DNA from: Sepiola atlantica
Taxonomy: Eukaryota > Mollusca > Cephalopoda > Sepiida > Sepiolidae
Direction: 5' to 3'
NCBI GenBank assembly: GCA_963556195.1
Contig: OY744533.1
Span: 50,894,613 to 50,958,612 of the forward strand
Length of the DNA stretch: 64,000 nt
Under the pieces are notes generated by a model. That model saw only the letters and a list, made by a program, of their open reading frames with translations. It did not search any database and had not been told where the DNA came from. Shown piece by piece: positions 34,560 through 45,299 of the stretch (position 1 is its first letter; each line of letters starts with the position of its first letter). A program made the position numbers and the translations under genes.

Positions 34560-34790
34560 CTAACCCTTCTTCTTGTGAGCGTGACCTGGATATTATTATT
34601 AGCAACAATTTGCATTGGACAAAGCATATAAGATGGCCTAGGGTGTCTATGCAAGACCTGTCTCAGCCGCTCTCCAGACATCTATTTCAAACTGTATACA
34701 GCTATGTTTCGACCACACTTAAATTTCGCATCATCAGTCTGTTGTGTGGAGTGACTATCTCCGAACCACCGTGTTCATAGGTGGCAGATA
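34560..34790 (+). mobile_element. CR1/Jockey-like LINE RT fragment, frameshifted
   Basis: CERDLDIIISNNLHWTKH in one frame and LYTAMFRPHLNFASSV in another are the conserved post-catalytic blocks of non-LTR reverse transcriptases (RDLG...W..HI and the VRP.LEYAS block). Frameshifts separate them. Confidence 0.65.
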
Positions 34791-36479
34791 GAGGAATGGC
34801 CTTCAGATATGGAGGTTAGCTGCGAATACCGAATAAGCAGTCCTGGACCAACTGGCAGTCTACTCACAACGTGTATGTGGGATATGTTTATGTTCTAGTC
34901 AGGTAAACCTCCACAAAATACATACAGATCCCCGATGTAAAGTTTAGACTTGGCAGGTGTCGGCTGCCGTAAAAGCTGACTGACTGACTTGGTCGACTGT
35001 GGGCTGTTGACCTTGGTTGGTGATGCACTTAGTGTCTATCATGAAAAAGCGTTGGGCAAGGAAGGGCATAATCCATAAAACTTTTGCTTCAAATAAACTT
35101 TTATCGAAATTTCCATGAGTGCAGCTACCTGGTCGGGGGCCCCACTAATGTGGGCGATAGATACCTCTCACCCTGCACGTTAATAAAAAAAAAAGAAGAA
35201 GAGTCTGGAACTCTTATCTTGCTTGGAACATTAGGAATATCAGCCGCTATATGTGAAACCTCCCTGCATAAAAGTATTTCAGTATAACCTGCTAACTTAC
35301 ACGTGTCCACACAACGGAACAACCGCTGGTGAAAGATCTGTTCTTAATCATGTGGTGAAGCTCTCTGGAGAGAATATACTTTAATTAAATAAATTAAATT
35401 AAATTATTAATGTTCTATGCCTATATCACCACTGTGACTGTTGGTTTAGTATTATTAGACTGGGCTAGTGTTTAGGAAAGATGGTGAAAATAATAGGTTG
35501 TTTGAGTCATCCATAACAAGAAAAGCGTGATTTTTTATGAATAAATGTTTGCATGTTCGTTTACAGTTTTCTTTTATCACACATGGTGCACAAAGGTAAC
35601 ATCGATGAAATTCATTTTTTTTATTAATATTGTATGCGCGGAGATACTGATGGCGATAGACAAGGCCTAGTTTGTCTAGTATATCATGACTTCAATTAGC
35701 AAACCTTTTCTTGTGGCACTAGAAGCGGCCTTGAGCCAAACTTGACTAAAAGATATAGAAAGATTTTTCTGATATCAAATATCGCACTAATATTGTCTCC
35801 AAACCAATTAAAGTGTATGCTACTATGGTTGTCAGTCCCTCGAAAACATCGGCTCTGTTTTGAAATAACTGAGAGTCGTGGAGTACAAACAGATCAGCAG
35901 CTGAAAACCTATCACTGATGTCGCGCGCTCAAAGTTTAGACCCTTGGCGTGTGTGGATACAGGACGACGGATTGATTGATAGAGATTGTCGAATCAGTGT
36001 GATTTCCCTTGAACCACATTCATGTCATCTCACCTGAATTATACTAGAATGAAAAAAAAATGTGCACCTCGCATATGCGTGATTGAAAACAATGGTATTT
36101 CCTCTTTCTGACGGTGAATATTAAGCGAGGTGGATGTAATCCGCTCAACCTGGCATTTTTACATGATTTTCAGACCACCGATGCCGTTCATCAGATCTTG
36201 CTTCTGGTCGCAATTTAGACGAGACTCTCAGACAGCTAGCCATCTCTTACCATGACTCTTTTTTACTGATCGGGGATTTGTTCTCAGAATAATTCCTAGA
36301 TAATATCAAAGAAAGTCATATTTACTTTACATCACCCATACATTCTCTATAAATTGTTTGCCATGGCAATTCATGCAGTTTCATTGTATTCAGAACATTT
36401 ACATAGAACTAACTTTAGTAACTGTTGTTTGCACCCCCTTTTATGTATCATTTGACAATCCTTCTCCGCGAGAAAAAAG

Positions 36480-36480
<1 letters not shown>
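34791..36480. other. No recognisable gene
   Basis: Short frames at 35084-35322 overlap each other on both strands and carry no domain. Confidence 0.4.
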
Positions 36481-36513
<33 letters not shown>

Positions 36514-36541
36514 GTAAGCTATGAAAATATATTTATGGCAA

Positions 36542-36596
36542 TTAAGCTACACAGAGGCTCCCGCGTTTCATCTCCGGGAGAATCTTCAGGCTAAAA
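36542..36596 (-). ncRNA. Hammerhead ribozyme, family D copy 1
   Basis: Minus strand: CTGAAGA, stem II TCTC-CCG-GAGA (flanked by a T-T mismatch), GAA, stem III of seven pairs (ACGCGGG/CTCTGTGT type, loop AGCC), A (GUA), then stem I TTTTAGC with GCTTAA. N7 is A. Confidence 0.6.
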
Positions 36597-36717
36597 TGCA
36601 TGGAGTTATTTTTGCCGGGTGTTTTTATATACACGGCTAGCTAGTTAACCAATCAGATTCTTTGTTGTTCTCTCAGCCAATCGTTGGGCTTCTCACGAAC
36701 AAAAATAACTCCATGCA

Positions 36718-36772
36718 TTTTAGCCTGAAGATTCCCCCGGGGATGAAACGCGGGAGCCTCTGTGTAGCCTAA
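36718..36772 (+). ncRNA. Hammerhead ribozyme, family D copy 2
   Basis: Inverted copy of 36542-36596. Stem II reads TCCCC-CGGGGA, a compensated change relative to TCTC/GAGA in copy 1, which supports the fold. Confidence 0.62.
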
Positions 36773-37135
36773 TTGCCATAAATATATTTTCATAGCTTAC
36801 TACATAGCTCTACTTACGTATCGAGTACTGTTGAAGTAAATACTGAAATTGATACATAAAAAATTATATCTCCTTATAAAATTTTATGTGGAATATTCAT
36901 TTACATGAATTTCTCTATAAATTGTTTGCCCTGGTAATTTGTGCATTGCGATTGTGTTCAGGACATTTACGTACGATTCCTTTTTAGGATTCCCTTAAAG
37001 TTAATGGTAAACAAAAATTTTAACTTGGCTTATGTATTTTAAAAATAGCTCCACCAAATAAATAACTCCACAATCACAAAAACAGATCAAATGCGTTTTA
37101 GTAAATAAAAAAAGAAAAATGGTAAAATTTGCTCC

Positions 37136-37215
37136 ACTTTAATTCAAGGCATTAAATTAAAAGTGGGTTATTTGATATAATAACCCACTTTTAATTTAAT
37201 GCCTTGAATTAAAGT
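37136..37215. repeat. Perfect palindrome, 36-bp arms
   Basis: ACTTTAATTCAAGGCATTAA...GGGTTAT (37136-37171) is repeated exactly in inverse at 37180-37215, separated by 8 bp (TTGATATA). Confidence 0.97.
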
Positions 37216-37384
37216 AGTATCAAGCCTTCATTTCTGGTCTGGTTTCGTACCTTACTTCCCCAAAAAGCAAGATGGCTGCCACTGATTACTTTACTCACAA
37301 CTAATATTTACGACAAATAAACATACTTATATTTTATATTAAACTTTTTAAACAGAAATAGAGCGGTAGGTAAACAAAAATAGT

Positions 37385-37444
37385 AAGTAAACCAAAATAA
37401 ATTGTTTCTGACTAATTTCCCAACTGTATTTCTTTTATAATAAT
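37385..37444 (-). repeat. Copy of the TTAGTCAAAAACA terminal repeat
   Basis: Minus strand: AAATTATTATAAAAGAAATA, CAGTTGGGAAATTAGTCAG, AAACAATTT, matching the arm at 9091-9140. Confidence 0.6.
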
Positions 37445-38370
37445 TTATGTTGATAATAGTAACATTTACCAAAAAACGTTTTATTACTAACTCAAGAGAA
37501 TGGAATATATTCATCTCATTTAATATTTGCATAAACAGATTGTTTTCCTTATATTTCTGCCTGAAAAATTGTTCACTATTTCTCGTTGTGTTCCACGGTG
37601 ACGTTTATTCTGCTTTATGTGCAGTGAGAAATCAGGGTTTCATTGATTTCAACGTGGAGACCAGGATTAGCCCTATCGCAACGCATATCTATACAGGACT
37701 CATAAAAGTAAGTCATGGTCGTGTGCGCGCAATTCGCATGATTGGCAGGGCAACTTTTTTTGGCAAATTAATCGCGAGTCTCTTCTACAAAAGACCTCAT
37801 TTTTGTTCACAAAAATGTTTTAATATTTGTAGAATCACCTACCTTCCCACAAACTCATTTACACAGAGAGCGCTCAGATCTAATTTTTCTCTCTTTTCGC
37901 CACGCTAGGGGGCGCTGAGATTAGGATTATAAAAACCGAAACAGAAAGAGATCCCTACCCTCTTTTTTCTTCCTTGCTCGCCCGAAACACGTACGTGTAA
38001 CGCACGCACACAATCCAGGGTATGTGAGACACATTCCCTCAACTTATTCACACACCCGGGCACATTCTTTTCAGGCTTTCTCAGACCTATGTACGCATTT
38101 TTACACACACACAATCCAACTGGGAAGGAACCTTCTTGGGTTCGCGATAAATAACTGTTATTTCAAACATTATTGCCTTCGTTTTGTTCCTGTGTTTCAT
38201 GTATTTGCTTGTACGATAGAACATATGTGGAGGGGCACTGCCCAGTGCCCAAGCGTCCATAAACCATGAAAATAAAAACAATGTTTCCCTGCGACAATAA
38301 AAAGATTTGCATCACAAATCTTCAAAAACTGAAATATTGTCTTTATCCAAAATCTTAAATGTGGTTACAT
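37445..38370. other. No supported gene
   Basis: A 153-codon frame at 37447-37908 has no recognisable domain and no splice support. It overlaps the edge of a repeat at its start, so it is left uncalled. Confidence 0.4.
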
Positions 38371-38580
38371 TCGTACTTCTGCAGTTTACGAACCGTGCTG
38401 GAATGATAATGTTATTATTTAGAACCCCATTCTTAACATGGGGACGGGGCATTTGTTAACTATTCTGTACTTTCACCTAACAATTTAATAAACAAAAGCT
38501 ACCGTAAAAATTTAATTTAACTTGAAAATCCTATCTAAAAAAGAATAGCACGGTCCGTCCGTAAACTGCAGAAGTGCCGT
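38371..38580. mobile_element. ~200-bp MITE, family M2 copy 1
   Basis: Inverted ends ACTTCTGCAGTTTACGAACC (left) and the complement at 38550-38577 (CGTAAACTGCAGAAGT). A second copy with the same ends and interior is at 54529-54718. Confidence 0.75.
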
Positions 38581-38689
38581 TACATTTATGGTGAAAGATT
38601 ACTGAGACCCGAAAAAGAAGATATGGTGAAATGTGGAAATGGTTTCTCTTCTTCTTGTGGCCCACCTAAAATAATAAATACGTTCTTCA

Positions 38690-39150
38690 CCCCCCCCCCC
38701 CTCTCTTCCTACTCTTTCACTCCGTCGCCATTTTTCTAGCTGTCCTAAATTTACAGAATTTGGCCGCGTTAATCTCTCACGCCCATCTTTCCTATCCTAC
38801 CCCCCCCCCTTTATTACACCGGCAAGGGACACGAAAAGACAGAGAAAGGGTAAGCTGAAGAAAGATAGAGAGAGGGGATGAGGTGATAGAGTATTAAGGG
38901 AGTATCAAGAGAAAAAGAAAGGGAACAGCAAAGAAAAAGAGTATGAGAAAAAAGCAAATAAAAGAGAGAGAGAGAGAGAGAGGGGGGGGATAGACAAAGA
39001 GAAAGGAACGCTTATTTAAAGAGAAACAAAGAAAGTGCACGAGAAAAAGAGAAAAGGAAATAGAGTGTGAGCGTGTGAGAAAAAAATATTGAGAGGAGCG
39101 AGGTCAGGGACTAAATGGAAAAAAAGACGATGTAACACTTACTATTAGTG
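38690..39150. repeat. Purine-rich low-complexity region
   Basis: C-runs at 38692-38703 and 38800-38811 flank a GA-rich stretch with (AG)n at 38964-38992. Confidence 0.8.
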
Positions 39151-39190
39151 ATATAAATTATTTTAAAAGGAAATTAGTCAAAAACAATTT

Positions 39191-41372
39191 ATTTTGTCTT
39201 ATCTGTTCCAATGGATACTGCACCCCATACTGGTATTGTCATGTCCTTCAGGGCTTGGCTTACGCCGGTCAATTGGTCTGTCCTGTGCAGTTCTAGGAGG
39301 TCCACCCTCCCAGGCTTTGCCTCCTCTCTTTGGGGAGGAGTAAGTTTATTGCTTACTGTCTGAGGCGCCCCTACTGGGGAATGCCAATGGGGCTGCCCAG
39401 GCAATTTTTAAATGACCAGTGCTCACCTCTCGGGTGCTGGCTTTTCAAACCCCACTTTCCCGACCCGCCCTTGGGTCACATCTTACTTGTGGGAGTAAGA
39501 TAAAAACTGGCCTTGTGCCTAACTCCTGGAGAGGAGTAAATCACTACACATTACCTTCTTAGCCTTTTGGCTAAGATCAAAGTGTAGTATCTGTTCCGAT
39601 GGATACTGCACCCCATAGACTGGTATTGTCTTGGCCTTCGTGGCTTGATTTACGCCGGTCTATGGGTCTGTCCTGTGCAGTTCTAGGAAGTCCACCCTCC
39701 CAGGCTTCGCCTCCCCTCTTTGGGGAGGAATAAGTTTATTGCTTTCTGCCTGAGGCGCCTTACCGGGGAATGCCGACGGGGCTGCCCAGGCAATTTTTAA
39801 ACCCAACTTTCCCGACCCGACCTTGTGTCACATCTTACCTGTGGGAGTAAGATAAAAACTGGCCTTGTGCCTAACTCCTGGAGAGGAGTAAATCAATACT
39901 CATTTTGGCCTTGTTCTTGGCCTTTTGGCTAAGAACAAAGTGTAGTATCTGTTCTGATGGATACTGCACCCCATAAACAGGTATTGTCTTGGCTTTCGGG
40001 GCTTGATTTACGCCGGTCTATGGGTCTGTCCTGTGCAGTTCTAGGAGGTCCACCCTCCCAGGCTTCGCCTCCCCTCTTTGGGAAGGAGTAAGTTTATTGC
40101 TTACTGCCTGAGGCGCCTCTACCGGGGAATGCCGACGGGGCTGCCCAGGCAATTTTTAAATGCCCAGAGTGCTCACCTCTCAAGCGCTGGCTTATCTAAT
40201 CCCACTTTCCCGACCTTGTGTCACATCTTACCTTGTGGGAGGTAGATAAATAGCTTGGCTTTTTGGCTAAGATCAAAGTGTAGTATCTGTTCCGATGGAT
40301 ACTGCACCCTATAGACTGGTATTGTCTTGGCTTTCGAGGCTTGATTTACGCTGGTCTATGGGTCTGTCCTCTGCAGTTCTAGGAGGTCCAACCTCCCAGG
40401 CTTCGCCTCCCCTCTTTGGGGAGGAGTAAGTTTATTGCTTACTGTCTGAGGCGCCCCTACCGGGGAATGCCGACGGGGCTGCCCAGGCAATTTTTAAATG
40501 GCCAGAGTGCTCACCTCTCGGGCGCTGGCTTTTCAAACCCCACTTTCCCGATCCTACCTTGGGTCACATCTTACTTGTGGGAGTAAGATAAAAACTGGCC
40601 TTATGCCTAACTCCTGGAGAGGAGGTAAATAAATACTCATTTTGGCTTTTTGGCTAAGATCAAAGTGTAGTATCTGTTCCGATGGATACTGCACCCCATA
40701 GACTGGTATTGTCTTGGCCTTCGGGGCTTGATGTATGCCGGTCTGTTGGGCTTTCCTGTGCAGTTCTAGGAGGTCCACCCTCCCAGGCTTCGCCTCCCCT
40801 CTTTGGGGAGGAGTAAGTTTATTGCTTACTGTCTGAGGCGCCCCTAACGGGGAATGCCGACGGGGCGCCCAGACATTTTTTAATGGCCAGAGTGCTCACC
40901 TCTCGGGCGCTGGCTTTTCAAACCTCACTTTCCGACCCGACCTTGGGTCACATCTTACTTGTGGGAGTAAGATAAAACTGGCCTTGTGCTTAACCTCCTG
41001 GAGAGGAGGTAAATAAATACTCATTTTGGCTTTTTGGCGTAGATCAAAGTGTAGTATCTGTTCCGATGGATACTGCACCTCATAGACTGGTATTGTCTTG
41101 GCCTTCAGGGCTTGATTTACGCCGGTCTATGGGTCTGTCCTGTGCAGTTCTAGGAGGTCCACCCTCCCAGGCTTCGCCTCCCCTCTTTGGGGAGGAGTAA
41201 GTTTATTGCTTACTGCCTGAGACGCCCCTACCGGGAAATGCCGACGGGGCTGCCCAGGCAATTTTTAAACCCCACTTTCCTGACCCGACCATGGGTCACA
41301 TCTTACTTGTGAGAGTAAGATAAAAACTGGCGTTGTGCCTAACTCCTGGAGAGGAGTAAATCAATACTTATT
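39191..41372 (+). repeat. Tandem array of six U2-headed repeat units
   Basis: Units of about 345-385 bp begin near 39191 (head degraded), 39551, 39906, 40251, 40636 and 41016. Each starts with the U2 snRNA 5' domain: the stem CTTAGCC-TTTT-GGCTAAG, then ATCAAAGTGTAGTATCTGTT including the branch-site-pairing GTAGTA. The rest of U2 is missing; GGATACTGCACCCC and CTGGTATTG echo the U2 3' end and stem IV. The body is a chain of hairpins (CCTCCCC/GGGGAGG, GTAAG/CTTAC, ATCTTAC/GTAAGAT, ACTCC/GGAGT). Two inverted copies of the TTAGTCAAAAACA repeat flank the array (39155 and 41625). Units differ by scattered substitutions and one lacks about 55 bp, so the array is not freshly amplified. Confidence 0.85.
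39551..39600 (+). ncRNA. U2 snRNA-like 5' domain (array unit 2)
   Basis: The best-preserved head: TTCTTAGCCTTTTGGCTAAG then ATCAAAGTGTAGTATCTGTT. Stem I is seven perfect pairs. The Sm site and stem-loops of real U2 do not follow, so this is not a spliceosomal U2 gene. Confidence 0.75.
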
Positions 41373-41414
41373 TGTGACCTATTTGCGTTAAAAAAGTAAT
41401 ATTAAAAAAAAAGT

Positions 41415-41620
41415 TTAAAGCAATTTACGTTACCGTAAATTGTGACTGAGTAAAATAATCTAATCAGTAAAGAGTGACTGTGAATAAAATCATATATACA
41501 ATGTCCACACTAAAAAATATTAAATAATTAAAAAATAAAATATTAATTAAGATGGCTTAACCACGGCTGTCGTAAACCCAGGCAATTTCACCATTTACGG
41601 TAAAGTAAATTGCTTTAAAT
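41415..41620. repeat. Inverted repeat next to the U2 array
   Basis: AAAGCAATTTACGTTACCGT (41420) and its complement-like GGTAAAGTAAATTGCTTTAA (41600) face each other. Confidence 0.55.
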
Positions 41621-41734
41621 TAATTCAAATTGCTTTTGACTAATTTCCCAAAGTTATTTTCTTTAAAATAATTTAGGATTACCGAAGACGAATAACATGA
41701 AAATGAAAGCGGCAGAAAACGAATGTGTAAGTGG

Positions 41735-42832
41735 CGATTGTGCAGTATAGTTAACAGGAAAAAAAGAGGTAAAAGAAATAGACAACAAATAACTGTTACC
41801 AAACGATAGACAATTTAATATTCTATCGACCTGTTAGTTTTAAACCTTTCTAAACTATTTGCGAGTTTTGTTATTTCAAAATGTGTGTCGTTACTTTCAC
41901 TTCACCGATTTCGTCAAAGAAAATGGCGGCGATTTTGTTCTTTTTTTCGTGATCGTTTATTTCAGGCGTAAAATATTTATTTAAAAAAAATATTTTAATA
42001 GGCTTGCTGTACCACAATCTGGGGGGATTTCCAGTCGGATATGGGTAAGTTGCTATTTTTTGTATTTTACATAAGAAAAAATTCGCTGCCATTTTTTTTT
42101 TTTTTGACGAAATCGATGAAGTGAACTCTATCCCCGGTCCTGTTGACCGGGGCGACAAGAAGAAACGGACACTTCAAAACTTACATACAAGCTTTCCTTG
42201 CCTCGCGCACAGCTACTTACACACAGACAAGTCAAGCGAATAGAAGCAAATCGCCATGACTCACACACCCAGTAGCAGAACAAGGTAACCCTTATCCACA
42301 CGCACATTACCACTTACACGCATTAACAAATATAGACATACACATCTTTAGCCCCTCGTGTCTGATTAATTAATGAACATTTCTAACAAAGAACACGAGT
42401 TGTATAAACTTTACCAAGGAACATTTTGCCACTAAAACTAACTTTTATATTCCTGTAAAATTGTCGTTCTATAAATGTTTTGTTGATAAATCATGTTTTA
42501 TTTCATTTTACATTCACAAAACTCTATTCATGTTGAATTAGCACTTGCTCGCTGGTGACCCTAATATTTCTCCTCTAATATATCCTTTCTTCGCCATTTC
42601 TTTTCATGTCCAGTTTTATTTGCTATGCTTGTTACACAAGACATAGGGACCATAAAAGTAACGACACAAATTTTGAAATAACAAAAACTTACAAATAATT
42701 TGAAAAAGTTTAAAACATGTCGATAGAATATTAAATTGTATATCGTTTGGTAACATTTATTTGTTGTCTGTTTTTTGTTTTGTTTTTCACCCCTTTATTT
42801 CCTGTTAACTATACTGCACAATTGCCGTGTAA
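41735..42832. mobile_element. Long inverted-repeat element, ~160-bp arms
   Basis: Left arm 41735-41900 (TGTGCAGTATAGTTAACAGG, ACGATAGACAATTTAATATT, GTGTCGTTACTTTC) is inverted at 42655-42832. The centre (41901-42654) has no gene; a perfect hairpin (CCCCGGTC-CTGTT-GACCGGGG) sits at 42132-42152. Non-autonomous DNA transposon or foldback element. Confidence 0.7.
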
Positions 42833-43226
42833 GTCATTTTTTTCTATCGGACTCATTCCTTTACACACACACACGACTATAACCTAATTCGATAATTAAA
42901 AGCAAGCGATAAAAATGGAAACAAAAACAAGATGACAACACTTTTGGGATTGCCTAGATCGGATTAAATGTTTTGCAATGGCCATATCTTTTTCAAAACG
43001 TGTTTACACAGCTTTCGTGTCTATTTAGATAAAAAAAAATCGTTATTAATACATTCTTTTGCTTTCCTTTTTAATTGGCCTTATTGCATCATTAATGTTT
43101 TTTTTCTTTTATGTATATCGGATTTTGTTACAAATTGAGGGACATGTGAAAGTCGTAATATATGGGTGACCTTAAATCAAGTATCCGGATTTTTAACAAA
43201 TCAACAGACTGACCAAGTAAAACATT

Positions 43227-43712
43227 CACTTATAGGATGGCCCGGAGCCTATAAAACATACACTTATAGGATGGCCCGGAGCCTATAAAACATACACTTA
43301 TAGGATGGCCCGGAGCCTATAAAACATACACTTATAGGATGGCCCGGAGTCTATAAAACATACACTTATAGGATGGCCCGGAGCCTATAAAACATACACT
43401 TATAGGATGGCCCGGAGCCTATAAAACATACACTTATAGGATGGCCCGGAGCCTATAAAACATACACTTATAGGATGGCCCGGAGCCTATAAAACATACA
43501 CTTATAGGATGGCCCGGAGCCTATAAAACATACACTTATAGGATGGCCCGGAGCCTATAAAACATACACTTATAGGATGGCCCGGAGCCTATAAAACATA
43601 CACTTATAGGATGGCCCGGAGCCTATAAAACATACACTTATAGGATGGCCCGGAGCCTATAAAACATACACTTATAGGATGGCCCGGAGCCTATAAAACA
43701 TACACTTATAGG
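43227..43712 (+). repeat. 34-bp minisatellite, about 14 units
   Basis: The unit CACTTATAGGATGGCCCGGA plus GCCTATAAAACATA is repeated nearly without change; one unit has GAGTC for GAGCC. Each unit contains the inverted pair TTATAGG/CCTATAA, so every unit can form a hairpin. A single diverged unit at 43835-43870 (TTTATAGGATAGTGCAAAAC) next to ACTGACCATTCAAAACATAC suggests the ancestral copy. Confidence 0.97.
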
Positions 43713-44239
43713 CGCAATCATTTTAAAGCTATCATAATATTTCTCAGTACTAATACTTGAGTCTTTAGGGTGTAAGGTCAAGGAGTTTGCCATCGTCATC
43801 AGACATTTTAACAAATCGACAAACTGACCATTCAAAACATACATTTATAGGATAGTGCAAAACCTATAAAATCTTATATAAAATTCCTATTTTTAACAAA
43901 TTGACAGACTGACCAGGGGTGTTAGATGATGGCTTATGCAACCTCTCTAGATTCTTTTTTGCATCCATGGTTCATAAACATAAAGAAATATAGATTGAGC
44001 AAGTGTTCATGTCAGTTCTACTGTTGATGAGGGCTTTGCTTAACATGACTGGTTTTAGTTTCCATGTGCAATACTAATGCTCCTGGACTACTACGTCCAA
44101 AGTTTCCTGCTCCTCCTCTAAATTATAATTTATATAAATGAATAACTGAAAATAAAATTAATATATGTATAGGTCCGCACTACAAGAAATTATTAATTAA
44201 AAAATAAGACATTAACTTTATAAACAAATAAATAAAATA

Positions 44240-44250
44240 ACAAATTATAA

Positions 44251-44305
<55 letters not shown>

Positions 44306-44514
44306 GTGATACTAAAATAAAGAAAACCAAATAAAACAATTAAAACTGACCAATATTAAACTCAAAATTTATTCCCTACAAAATTGATTCCAATGACCAT
44401 CTTTTGCACATTTTAAAAACAGAGTTGAAAACCGCATCTGAAGAAGAGGATTTTTCCCGAAATATTATGTTATACAAACCCTACATTGAGTGACATTGAG
44501 AGTAAGTAAGATTT

Positions 44515-44550
<36 letters not shown>
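44240..44550. repeat. Two (AAT)n tracts
   Basis: ATA/AAT trinucleotide runs at 44250-44305 and 44515-44548, separated by a unique AT-rich 200 bp. Confidence 0.95.
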
Positions 44551-44551
<1 letters not shown>

Positions 44552-44710
44552 TAAAAGAGAAGAATCCAAAAAACTCATTTAACTTTCACTTTTGTATGTC
44601 TTATTTTGCTTTCAATCTGTTTATATCCGATACATCTCTTCATTGGAATCGCCTCCTATAAATTATCTCTCTCTCTCTCTCTTTCTCTTATATATATATA
44701 TATATATATA

Positions 44711-44850
44711 GGGTTCACGCATTCCGACCGCCTGAAATTGTTACTTTCCTGCACTGATGAGAGCAATAAGCTTTAAACGCTAGTGTCTGTAGATATTAAT
44801 AATTTAATATTTATTTATAAATATTATAATAAGCCCCTTTAAGAAATTAA
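44711..44850 (+). repeat. Hammerhead element family C, copy 1
   Basis: GGGTTCACGC (B-box remnant), the linker CCTGAAATTGTTACTTTCC, the hammerhead, and the AT-rich tail TTTAATATTTATTTATAAAT. It is a direct repeat of 45300-45490. Confidence 0.7.
44748..44793 (+). ncRNA. Hammerhead motif, family C copy 1
   Basis: CTGCA, CTGATGA, stem II GAGC-AATAA-GCTT, then TAAA where GAAA is required, stem III ACGC-TA-GTGT, C (GUC), TGTAG. Folding is good, but the G12 to U change should abolish cleavage. Confidence 0.55.
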
Positions 44851-44951
44851 AATCGAGCACTATCGGGAATGTTAAAAATAGACTGTCAAAAAGCTTTAAT
44901 GCAAAGTTCCGAATACGTTTGTCAAACATGCTTAACTAGTCTTCTATATGT

Positions 44952-45269
44952 TTTATTTACTCCTCCCCAGGAGTTAGGCACAAGGCCAGTTTTATCTTAC
45001 TCCCACAAGTAAGATGTGACCCAAGATCGGGTCGAGAAAGTGGGGTTTGAAAAGCCAGCGCACTGAGAGGTGAGCACTCTGGCCATTTAAAAATTGCCTG
45101 GGCAGCCCCGTCGGCATTCCCCGGTAGGGGCGCCTCAGACAGTAAGCAATAAACTTACTCCTCCCCAAAGAGGGGAGGCAAAGCCTGGGAGGGTGGACCT
45201 CCTAGAACTGCACAGGACAGGCGTGCAGTATCCATCGGAACAGATACTACACTTTGATCTTAGCCAAAC
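44952..45269 (-). mobile_element. U2-headed SINE with 10-bp target duplication
   Basis: Minus strand: starts TTTGGCTAAGATCAAAGTGT, runs through the array-type body and ends GGGGAGGAGTAAATAAAA. CTTCTATATG flanks both ends (44942-44951 and 45270-45279). The head is followed directly by TGCACGCCTGTCCTGTGCAG, so the CTGGTATTG segment is deleted, as in the copy at 57670. The duplication shows this family moves by retroposition. Confidence 0.88.
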
Positions 45270-45299
45270 TTCTATATGTGCCCACTTCTAGGTACATAT

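Larger units (their letters stand above)
36511..36803. mobile_element. Foldback element with two hammerheads, family D
   Basis: Arms of 104 bp (36511-36614 and 36700-36803) are almost exact inverted copies around an 85-bp centre. Each arm contains one hammerhead of family D, pointing outward. A (TA)n tract sits at the left edge (36481-36510). Confidence 0.85.

Noticed and set aside
37447..37908. 153-codon plus-strand frame as a gene
   Set aside because: No recognisable domain, no splice support and it begins at the edge of a repeat. Possible but not defensible from sequence alone.
39551..41060. Array heads as functional U2 snRNA genes
   Set aside because: Only the first ~45 nt resemble U2. 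The Sm site and the U2 stem-loops IIa, IIb and III do not follow, and no PSE-like sequence was seen at a fixed distance upstream.
43227..43712. CRISPR-like repeat array
   Set aside because: Units are contiguous with no unique spacers, in an animal genome. It is a minisatellite.
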